Positions 27,101-39,100 of a stretch of 64,000 nt of DNA are shown here, one piece after another. The notes under the pieces were generated by a model. The model did not search any database and had not been told where the DNA came from. It saw nothing but the letters and a program-made list of their open reading frames with translations. The stretch's first letter is position 1. Every line of letters starts with the position of its first letter. The translations under genes and the position numbers were made by a program. The stretch covers positions 5,892,494-5,956,493 of the forward strand of contig NW_004454217.1 of NCBI RefSeq assembly GCF_000283155.1. The letters are read 5' to 3'. This stretch comes from Ceratotherium simum simum (lineage: Eukaryota > Chordata > Mammalia > Perissodactyla > Rhinocerotidae).

Positions 27101-30100
27101 GGTATAACTTTCCTACTACTCTAACTTCCACAATTAAATAATCAAAATTGAAATAGATGTTATTCCTCAAACAGGTAAAGCTCTTTTCCTTAACGAGAAT
27201 CCAATACTAATTACGAATTATGAATACTTAATACAAATGCCAGCCCTTGTAGTCTAGTGGTTAAGATTCAGCGCTCTCACCGCCATGGCCCAGGTTCGTT
27301 TCTGGTCAGGGAACCACACCACCCGTGTGTCGGCTGTCATGGTGGCTGTGTGTTGCTGTGATGCTGAAAGCTATGCCATCGGTATTTCAAATAACAGCAG
27401 TGTCATCCACAGTGGACAGGTTTCAGCGGAGTTTTCAGACTAACACAGACTAGGAAGAAGGACCTGGCCACCCACTTCCAAAAAAATAGGCCATGAAAAC
27501 CCTATGAATAGCAGCGGAGCATTGTCTGATACAGCGCAGGAAGGTGAGAGGATGGCGCACAAAGACCAGGCAGGGTTCCGCTCTGCTGTACACAGGGTGG
27601 CTAGGAGTCGGAATTGACTCGACGGCACTAACAACAACAACACAAAATGCACTGAGCTCAAAAATTCATTTTTTTAACATTCTCAACACTGAGAATTAAT
27701 GCATATTTATTTTCCACCATTTCACTATTCTCACCATTTCACAAAAAAAATCAGGAGCCATAGTTGGGTACACTACACTATGACTCTTACAATATGGTAA
27801 ATATTTGGAGGCAGACATTGATTATTCAATAGTCAATAAACATTTGGGGGCCTGCCACGAGTGAGGCCCTGTCCTAAGGCTGGGCATACAAATCCACATA
27901 GTCTGTACCCTAACAGAACTTACAGACTAACAGGTGAACAGATAAAAACCAACTAAACAGTAATAAATTAAAAAGTAAACATTACTTATTGATAAGCCCT
28001 CATCTAAATGATCCATCCACCCATTTCCTTTAGAAAATGAATTGTGCCCAGTATATTTCTGTATTGTTAAGTTATGTTATTCTGCTGCCCTCTAAACAAA
28101 TGCATACTTCAAAGCATATGCTCATTTTAAGGTACGAATGAGATTTAAGAAACGAATAAATGACATTGACATATATACCTAACAACCACAGGAGACATTA
28201 AAACACCCACACATACACAAAACATTCTATCTTGCGTTGGTTTTTCCACATTCCAGATCATCCAGGCCATTTTTTAATTCATATAGAAAAAAAGAAATAT
28301 TTTCTCACTTGTATATGCAACCGTTCATTCTCTTCTATCTTCTTTTGCAGATCTTCATCAAAGACGCTCTTCTGCTCTTGACTCAACTGAGAAGATTCTC
28401 CACTTTTCTGATGGAAAGAATAAGTTATGTCCACATAACTTTCATCCTTTAGAGAAACATCCTAAGGTACACAGATTCTCTATCACCTTAGTAGCTTGTC
28501 TCTTCTACGTGTTCACCATTCTCAACAGTCCTGCAGAGGGTATACAGTCCATCATTTAACTTTTCCTAAGTGACACAAGTTGCAACTGCAAATATTGCAA
28601 TGAGCAGGAAAGCTTAAAAAAGAAAAAAAAGGAACAGATACGGCTCACTGTTCTTTGCAGATGAATTCAGGAGTAGTTCTGCTGGAAGACAGAGCAAACC
28701 CAGAAAGCTAGCAATATAAATATGCTAATAAATATTTCAATTTGATCTTTCGGTTTGGGAAATGACAGTTTCAGCAATTTCATGAGTCTGAGTTGTTAAA
28801 TTTCTTTAAGAAACTGTAATAAATTACTTAACAGCATTCACAAAGATACATTTATACAAAAGTTCATATAATTTCTAATTTAAAAAAATATATAACGTAT
28901 AAAACAAAGCTATTATAAATAAACAGAAAGAAAAAGCTCAAAGATTATGAAAAATACCTTACTTTTGCTTTTTTATCAATATTAACTTTTTCTACATAGA
29001 ATAGCACTATTTAAAAGAGCCAATAATGAACATTTGTTTTCATGGAATACCAGAACTGAGACTATCGGACAGTCTAACAATGAAACTGTTCAGACATCAG
29101 TCACTACCCTTCTCTAGCTTGCTTGTTACCCTCACTCTTCACTGAAAATGAAGTCATCTACTGATCCAATGTGAACCAATGATTAAAAAGCCCTTCGAAA
29201 ATGAAGTAGCTATTTTTAAAAAAACATTAAATATCCATCGTGTTTGGGACATAAGAGGTGCATAAGGAACACTGCTGAATGACGTATTCTGGGTCCTTAG
29301 TGCTTCCAAATCTGGAAAGCTTTAATTAACAGTAATTCAGAAGAGTTACACTCCAACCTCTGCTAAAGCAGCCCAGGAGAAGACCTTACTAACCTGGGGA
29401 GCATGGTTATTCGTTCCCCAAGAGTTTTTCAGAATTTCCAGAGCACATGTATTTTGACAAAGTTTCCCAAGTGATTCTAATGCATACCTGTTTTGCCCTC
29501 TCTGTTCCCCACTTATTCGAAAATTACTACTCTAGAGAATTCTTCCGTGTAGGGGAAATGCATATGGAAAGGTATTAAGACATAATTATGTCAACTGCCC
29601 AACATATGGTAAATACAATCCTAGGCACTTTTGCATGATCCCATTTAATTCTGACAACAAACCTGAGAGTATCATCCCCACTTTATTGATGAAGAAACTG
29701 AGGCTGCAAGGCTAAAAAATTTGCCTACAGTCATAGAACTATAAATGGCAGACAAAGAATTCAAGCCTGGGCTTAACTCCAAAGCCTTCCTCCACACTGC
29801 TTTTCCCTCCACACAGTGCTGCTTCAGAGTTACTGTGGGCCTTCTTCCTCCCTCCTGTCATTCTATTATTACTGCCTCAATCCACACATTTGTGGGGTGC
29901 TGTTCCATATACATACACAAGACTTAAAGACTCAATTTCCTAATCATAGAACATTCAAAAGTACCAGATCATCCATCTTAGAGCAGTAAGAATCTTGCTT
30001 CACTATATAAAACCATAAGGAAAAAAATTTATTTTTACATCTCAGGACAAAAATACCAAACTGGCCTCATAAGAATAAACACTAAGAAAATATAACTGCA

Positions 30101-33100
30101 GCAAACTTATAAGCCTAAGGTATGAGTATTCCAACTGCTATCTCACGTGAGCAGTTCCACTTTGACAGTGCTTCTCATTTTATTTTCCCTACCTCGGGTT
30201 ACCGGCAACTTGGTATAACTAACAGATATTAATAATTTTGACCAATGTGAGATATTCCATTCACTTTTCTCAGTCACTAAATCAACTATGTACATGTTTG
30301 CTCCTAATAAATTCTATAAAACTCCCTTTCATATGAAAATGCCTCTAATACTTCATATATATTAATAGTAAATGTCTGCTTTCTTGACCCAATTTCCAGG
30401 TGTAATAATGAAACATGAGAGAATTTGGAGGTGGGGTCTTCTGTTAAAACCATGATGGCCTGCAGATGTCTGTACCTAATGACAAGGCCACACTAACGTG
30501 CTTTTCCTTGACCTACCTTGTTTTTCTTGCCTCGGGGTTCACTGAGCGCCAGCTCATCTTGAAGCAGTTCTACCCTCTTGGCAAGCTGCAGATTTCGAAA
30601 AGTTAAACTGTCCATTTCCTGCTGTAGTTTCCTCAGTGACTGATCCTTCATTTTCATTTGTTCCTACATCAAAGTGAAAACAGACCACTCCTTATAATTT
30701 AGCCTTAAGGTTTAAAAATAATGAAAAAAAATTTTTCGTTTCATCAAAATATAATCAAAACCTCCGGCTTTAGGGAACTCAAGTTGTATGTTTATTATTC
30801 CAGTTCTTATGTTTTTAGCTCTGTTTTGTAACAAAATCATTTTTTGGCCAAGTAAGTAAATTTAAACATAAAATAAAAAGAATATATATATACTGAAGTA
30901 ACAGATAGTCATTAACTTAAAGTAAAATATCCGCAACTATATGTTGTTAAACAATGCTGTTATATATGTCTGACAGTGAACAGACACAAAGCCCAAAACC
31001 ACAAATTTATAAACTTGAATTTTTAAAGAGAATCTCAGACTCACTGATGAGGCCCTTCTGTGAGCAAGAATGGGAAGAAATATATTTGTATTTGTCTTTT
31101 TCTATAAATCTTCCCTGAATTTAAGTCAGTCAAAATGAAGTCTTTTCAACACATTTTACTTTAAACTATTCTGATTTGTTAAAGATAAAAATCAATATCA
31201 TCCTAACACAAGAATATTTTCTTGTCAGATGCTGTTCTACATCAATTCACTTTACAGTTAAGCAAAAATAGAAACAAAATCTAAAATCTAAACAACACAC
31301 CTTCTGCTGACCATTCTGTACTGTTTACACCATTATGGGGTAAGAAAATGGAAAACTAAAGAAATAGTTTTATTCTATTTAAAAAATATATTATTCTAAA
31401 TATATCTTACGATGTTCTGACAAATTTGTATTCACTGGTAATCAAACACAGATGGCCATAAACTAGTGTGTATTTAAAGAACTGTACTTTTATTACCGTA
31501 TTTTCATTATTCACTGAAAAACCACTGTAAAGCTAGGAGGTCAAGTTTTAATGATAGGTAATTTAAGTATATTGAAACAGCAACCTGAAAACCACAGGCT
31601 AGTGTCTGCAATCTACTGACCTTATCTTCACGCTGAGAGGAAGGCTGCAGGGATAGAATAATATGCCTCCATTAAGCAGAAAAACATTTTTCTTTTCTGT
31701 CGTTTGTTTGGTAAGCCCTTAATTTTTACTTGAACTTCAAAGGTAAACTTAGGCCCAGCCCATGTCCAAATTATCATATATTTAAAATTAAAAGAAATTC
31801 AAATCAATGAATATATACTGTATTTAACAATTCACTGAAGAGGCAAACCCAATATAATCAAAAGCCTACCATAACAGAGGACATGCTCACATTCCCATCG
31901 AGCAAACCAGCAAATTGTCATCTTACTGTAATTATAATAACCAGTACAATAAACAGTAAAACAAAAAGTAATCTCTTTATATCCTTATAATTAGTTAATC
32001 ACTAGCTGACTAATGTTCTGTCTCCATTAAACAATCATTAATTTCACAAGACATCTATCCCAACCTCTCTATAAACCCCAGTTTCTGCAATGGGGATGAT
32101 GATAACGTTATCCGCCCTCATAGAGTTGTTCTGAAAACTAAAGGAGATAATGGATGTGAGGGGTAGCAGAATACGCCACCCCACAATATGCCATTATGGC
32201 ATACTGATTATTTTGAATTAAAGTTATTTAAGAAACAGCCAGTACAAGAAGGGCACTCTGACCCTCCTTTGTCCCCCTGAAAGCAGGAAATAAATTTCCC
32301 ATGTGAAGGGTACTCTCCCTGCACCTGGAGGATAGAAGGCATCTTTGTCACCAGAGACAGGGAATTCAAGGCCGAGAAGGCTGTATAAACAAACCTTGTC
32401 ACTTCTTCACTAATTTACTACCGCAAGCCCAAACCCCTTTTCTTGCCAATTCTTTGCAAATTTATTGTTTCTTTGTCTAAAAGGCATAAAAGCTGCCAGC
32501 TTTCGTCACTTCTTGCAGCCTCATATCTTTGGGGTTCCCATACGTACGAATTTTTTTTTCTCCTGTTAACCTATCTTATGTCAATTCAATAATTAGACAG
32601 GCCAAAGAACCTAGAAGAGAGAAGGGAAAAGTTTTCCTCCCCTACAGATGTAATGTACTTAGCACAATGCCTGACACACGGTGAGTGCTCAATAAATGGA
32701 ACCTGCTGTCACCATCACCACTGTTGCCAACATCACAGAGTTAATCAAATACAACCAACAACAGGAGGGTGTTCAAACACCAGAGCTGGCTACTAAAACA
32801 AGCTAGCAAATACTTTCCCGAGTAATAGATTTTAAACATCATTAAGAGACAGAATGATCATTTCTTCAATGATTCAGGCAAAATAATAACTTGACTAACA
32901 AATTCTGACTATAAAGCATCTTTTTAATAATCTTGGCTTGGGTGCAGAGAGCTTAGGAAGTATGAGTTAAGGTGTTCTGAATGATCTCAGCCCTGAGTCT
33001 GTGAGAACAGCACCAGAAGGGGGGGCGCTCTCAAGAGACAGAGTTCTCTACTGTTGGGTCCAACACTGGCTAAGTAAAAGGACATATTTCTGGATCTTGG

Positions 33101-36100
33101 TTACCCGAGTAGAACCACCTAGTATATGTTACTGGTTCGGGGCTTCTCCAAAAAGAGATAATAGTAAAGTGAATCCTAATCTATTTTATCTAAAGAGGGA
33201 GTAAGGGAGAGAGTGAAAGAATGAGCAAGGCAGTATATTTAACTGACACTTGGCCAAGAAGGAATCCATATCCTAGAATGAATTTATCCAATTAAAAATA
33301 TCATTAAGCAATATTTATTACACACCTACTAGAATGAGGTAGAAACAAATTCCTTCATCTCCTATCATATTTCTCCCCTGAGTCAACAAAGGTGCTGATG
33401 GTAAAATGTATCACTCAGAGTATCCTGATTAACACAAGTTATTACCATTAAATAGTCAACCCCAAAGCAAGATTAATGGACTAAATGATTCACACTTTCA
33501 AATCCATTTATTAGGGGACAACCATCTGCTGAATGCTAGGGATATAAATACGAACATGACAGAGCCCCCCTCAGAGTGCTGTCTAGTGATAAAGACAGCT
33601 AAGAAGCCCCATGAATCCAGACGAATTTAGCTAAACAAAGGCCTTGAGGTATAAGAGAATGCATTAAAGTCGAATAATACTTTTTTCTAATTTTTAGCAA
33701 GGAAATCAAAACACATCACATTCATACCTAAGCAAGTAGGAGAGTTAAACATAAAAAACTATATTACTTTCCCCTATCCCTTGTGAATCGGTGTCAGAGT
33801 TGGCACTTTAACCTAGAAAACCAGCTGAATTCCCCACTTGGAACATCACCAAACACTAACTTAACCCTCACAATACAAAGAGACTGTTGCATACCTTTTT
33901 TTTTTTTTTAAAAGATTTTATTTATTTATTTTTCCCCGCAAAGCCCCAGTAGATAGTTGTATGTCATAGCTGCACATCCTTCTAGTTGCTGTACGTGGGA
34001 CGCCACCTCAGCATGGCAGGAGAAGTGGTGCGTCGGTGCTCGCCCGGGATCCGAACCTGGGCCACAAGCAGCGGAGCGCACGCACTTAACCGCTAAGCCA
34101 CGGGGCTGGCCCTGTTGCATACCTTTAAAGCAGCAGAATTTGCTTGTTCATCCACAACACCTTTTTTCAGGACCTGATTCTGAGCCCGAAGCTGAAAACA
34201 GAGGATGCAATAATTAATTTTTTATATAAAACAATCACTTATAGCAAGGAAATCACCATTACTTTACAGGAATCATTACACTGAGTAAATATCTTCTCAC
34301 ATATATATGAGAATAAAAATATTAGCCCCAAAAAGGATTGCAGATATCATCATTCTGCCATTTTACAGAGAAGGACACAGCGGCTGAGCTGCCCTATGAC
34401 ATGAAACTAATCAGCAGCAAAACTGAGACTAAAATCTACATCTCCTGACTTCCAGTACATGGTTCTTTCTATGAAACCAAGTCACCTCCTTACATAAAAA
34501 CTAATACAATAAATAAACTGAATATGCCATATTCCTTGAAACTCTGACACACCATCCATTTGTAAAATACATACAATTGGACTAATTATGGAATAAGAAT
34601 TGTACAGAAAATCAAAGTGTAGGGCATCAACATATCCAACGGGACACTGTGCCTAATATTAGTTATGCAAATGTCATCAGCGACAACGGCCTTGGGAGTG
34701 GTAGACTTGTTATCAGGCATCAGCTGAGGCAATGTACAAGAGCAACTAAGCAGCAGGCTCAATTCAGAAATTAACAATAAGGGCCAGCCCGTGGCTTAGC
34801 AGTTAAGTGCATGCGCTCCGCTGCTGGCAGCCCGGGTTCGGATCCCGGGCGTGCACCGACGCACCGCTTCTCCAGCCATGCTGAGGCCGCGTCCCACATA
34901 CAGCAACTAGAAGGCTGTGCAACTATGACATACAACTATCTACTGGGGCTTTGGGGGGAAAAATAAATAAATAAAAATTTTAAAAAAAAGAAATTAATAA
35001 TAATAGCAGCTAACATCTGAGTGCTCATTACATACCAGGCACTGTCCTAAGTGCTTTTCATGTATTATCTCATCTAATCCTCACAACCCTGTGAAGTAGG
35101 TACTATAATTATCACCATTTTACAGATGAGCAAATGTGGTACAGAGAAGGTAAGTGGCAATGCTGAGATTCAGATCCCAGCAGTTTTTTTGTGTGTGTAT
35201 GAGGAAGATCAGCCCTGAGCTAACATCCATGCTAATCCTCCTCTTTTTGCTGAGGAAGACCAGCTCTGAGTGAACATCTATTGCCAATCCTCTTTTTTTT
35301 TTTTTCCCCCCAAAGCCCTAGTAGATAGTTGTACGTCATAGTTGCACATCCTTCTAGTTGCTGTATGTGGGACTCGGCCTCAGCATGGCCGGAGAAGCGG
35401 AGCGTCGGTGTGCGCCCGGGATCCGAACCCGGGCCTCCAGTAGCGGAACGTGAGCACTTAACCGCTAAGCCACCAGGCCGGCCCCCCAGACCCCAGCAGT
35501 TTTGATTTCAGAATCGTGATGGCATTAGACAATATTGGCTACTATTTTATAAGCTACCTATAAATGAGAAAAGCAGTGCACTGGAGAGGTGGGGGAAGCC
35601 TTTAAAGAGGTAGGACTTGGGCTTTTTCTTCCATAGTTAACTTTTTTAAATTGAGGTATAACTTTATTTTAAATAAAGTATACAAATAAAAAGCATACAG
35701 CTTGATGAATTTTTACTTATGTATACATCTGTATAACAACCAGTGGCAGAGTTTTAAAAGGCGAAATCTACTTCTGTAGTAAGAGGAAAGTTCTCCACAA
35801 GGAGAATACACAGCTTCTAAGTATAAATATATAAGTCCAAGGTAACTGAAAAAAAAGGTTAACAGACTAATATTCTGAGGGCTAAGTACAGAGAGCATGA
35901 AAGATCAGGTTCTTCTCTGAGAAACTGAATGAATGGAATGACTATATATCTATGAGCTTTAAAAACATATCTATTTCTAATTCTGCATAGCTCAGATCTG
36001 TCTCCTGAGAACAGAAACAACTCTTTGGTGCCACGAGTCGGAATATTTGAATACTAAATTTTAAACTGAGTATTTGAACTCAATAAAAATTTAGGTAAGA

Positions 36101-39100
36101 TTCTAAGAAGAAAAGCAGGAATACTGCAGGCTATTCAACAGTTTGAGCAAAAGACAGACTAAAATGATGAGCTGCTTCTATTTTTAGAAAGTTAAAGATC
36201 ACAGTTCACTACCACAACACAAAGAAGACTCAAATCTTGCTCTGTCATTTGCTAGACAACATAAACTTGAGAAATTCACTTGACCTTTCTGTGTCTGAGT
36301 TATATGTTCTATAAAACGGGTTAATATATCTACCCTATCTTCCTTCTTCTGAGGTTGCTGTGAGAATCAGATAAGAAACCTACGTCAAAGCACTTTCTAA
36401 ACCATAAATTGCTCCACAAATGGAAACAGAACTCTTATTACTAGAATAGAATCAAAGGGACAACAGATATATTTATTATAGTTTGCCTAGTGTAAGGCAT
36501 TGTGCTAAATGATATGGGGGAGAAAGAAGTAAAAGAAGTGGTCCCTGTTTTCAAAGAACTTATAATTTAAAAGGGAAGATAAAAGATAACTAGCAATACT
36601 GGTATTTCCTGCTATTAAAAAAAAAAGCAGGGGCCAGTCCAATGGTTTAGTGGTTAAGTTTGCACACTCTGCTTCAGTGGCCCAGGGTTCACAGGTTCAG
36701 ATCCCGAGAGTGGACCTACACACCACTCATCAAGCCACACTGTGGCAGCATCCCATAAACAAAATAGAGGAAGATTGGCACAGATGTTAGCTCAGGGAAA
36801 ATCTTCCTCAAGCAAAAAGAGGAAGATTGGCAACAGATGTTAGCTCAGAGCCAATCTTCCTCACCAAAAATAAATAAATAAATAAAAAGTAGTACAGACA
36901 TTAAATTCTCTAGAACAAGGGCGGGCAAACTAAGGCTGGTGGGCCAGATTGGCCTGCTATCTACTTTTTCACTAAAGTTTTACTGACCACAGTCACATTT
37001 ATTATTTATGTATTGTCTATGGTTGCTTCTGAGCTCCAATGACAGAGATGAGTAGCTGCCAACAGAAACAGTATGGCCCCACGCCTAAAACATTTACTAT
37101 TAGGCTTGTTAAAGAAAAGTTTGGGGATTTCTGCTCTAGAAGTTCAGAAGAGAGAAATACCACTTTAATGTTGACTTCCATCATGTAGTATTTTGCTTTT
37201 TAAGCATTAGCAACTTACTCTTGGATAAGGCGCTACCCAAGAAACAGAATTCAATAAATACTTTCAAACCCATATAGCCAAAAGATAGCAATACTACTTT
37301 AGTCTTTGGGTTTCATCTCATGCCCCGGTCCTAACTTTGATCTATGATCTCTCACATGTCTTCTTTGTGTGGGATTTAGAAGCTCCTAAGGACTGCTTCA
37401 ATGCAGATGAAGCTTGAAATCTGCTGAACTGATAATTTTCTGTAGAACCAGAACCACAGCGATTTAAAAAAAAAAGAACTTCACCTTTCATTTCTAAGGC
37501 ACACTTAAAAGCTACTTAAAGCAAACTGAACAGCCTACTTCAGCAGAAAGCAAAACAAAATTTTCAAATTACTACTGTTTGGAATTTGATTATAATGAAA
37601 ACTGATTTAGATTTTCCTCTGGAAAATACTGTTTGCTAAACTGATAATTCAAACATGGTTTCAATAAAACTGCTTAACAAAAAATGCAGCTCTCTTAGAA
37701 ATATTTATCTAAAATACCTTTCTGTTATTTAGTAGGTAGAAAAGGATGACAATGACAAGCTCGGCATACTCCATTGTCGTGTTAACTACACTTTGTGGCA
37801 TTTGGCATTTTCCTGCATTTCAGCATCTTTATTGCCACACTTCTGTGTTACTAAACCAACAGCTTGTCAAATGCTGACACTGCTGTGATCAGTCTGGTCT
37901 TTTAGAATCTATCTTTCTCCTCACCAGCACTCACCACAGAGAGGAGGCAAATGCACCGTGTTTCTGTTTTAGAAATAGCTACAAGGTCACCAGATGGTCA
38001 CTAATGCCCCTAGGAGACAAGTATGGAGAATCCGATGCACATGGACGTAACAGAAACCATTGCCCTGAAGTCTCCATGAGGACAGAAAAACTCTCCACAA
38101 GGCAGTATAGCCTATTTCCAGCAGCTGGGCACCAAGCTCTTCTGTTCCATTCAGTAGAGGAACAGTACCTCTGAATCCCAACTATGAAGCCCTCTTAGTC
38201 CTTTTAAACCTCATTTTTCATTGTCTTGGAATCTTCTGTTTAGTTTTACCTTTACTTTGAAAGCACAGCCCATCCTCACTTTGACCACCCAAATCCCAGT
38301 TATTCTTCTAGAAGCCTACTTCCTATCTCTGGTCCTACTTCCCCCTATAAATTTTTCCTAACCACTCCCTATGGTCCATAGTGAGCTTGCCCCTCAGTTC
38401 CTCTGGCACTTGACAGTAACAAAGACATCTTATTAAACCATCCAGTTTTAGTTATACTTTTTAAAGTAGTGAATTTTACATTTACTAATTTATGTATGAT
38501 TTATGATTAATTTACGATTTCTGTACGCATCTCCCACCTGCTAACTAAACTGTCCTTCAAGGTAGAGACTACAGTACGCTTCCTTGTAGCTCCTGCCTAC
38601 AATGAAAGATCAATGCTATGGATAGAGAAAGCACTTAATAAATTTGTAGTTAATTAATCAAATTAAATACTGCATGTAAAAGGTGTTTAAATATAATGCA
38701 TCATACAACTATATAAGAGACTGTCATCACTTTAATAGTACCTCTCTAAGACCCTTCTCCAAATGATTTGAACCTCATGGTCCTATTGGGCACCAAGAAT
38801 CCTCAAAAGCCCTGAGCCTAACTCTCTACGACCAGTGTGCAGACCCTGCTCTATGTAACCCTGGTTCTGGTACAGCCCAGTCTCGCTCAGGCCTATCACA
38901 AAGCTGTTTCCCTAGGCGCAGAGAGTGGAGGTGAGCCGACTATCCTCTCTCTCACACCACTCTGACAAACTGTGATAGACTATTTGGCCCAAGATCAGGG
39001 ATTTACTACCTTCCATCACAAGCTGTTAGAAAGGTTTGTGGGGAAAGAGAGATGAGTCACCCACATTCATTTTCTCATCTAATCCTCAACAATCTTCTGT

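Larger units (their letters stand above)
26731..28308 (-). other. PPP1R21 intron 4
   Basis: 1578 bases with a MIR, a composite tRNA-Glu SINE and one unassigned old repeat-like stretch near 27835-27985 ('cataaatctgt...'-type wording is absent, so I do not name a family). The rest shows nothing identifiable. Confidence 0.55.
30664..34122 (-). other. PPP1R21 intron 2
   Basis: 3459 bases. It starts with an ERE SINE almost on the exon 2 donor and contains an ERV1-type solo LTR set in a MIR. 30664-32050 and 32720-33880 hold no identified element, apart from a possible old repeat near 33490-33610. Confidence 0.65.
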
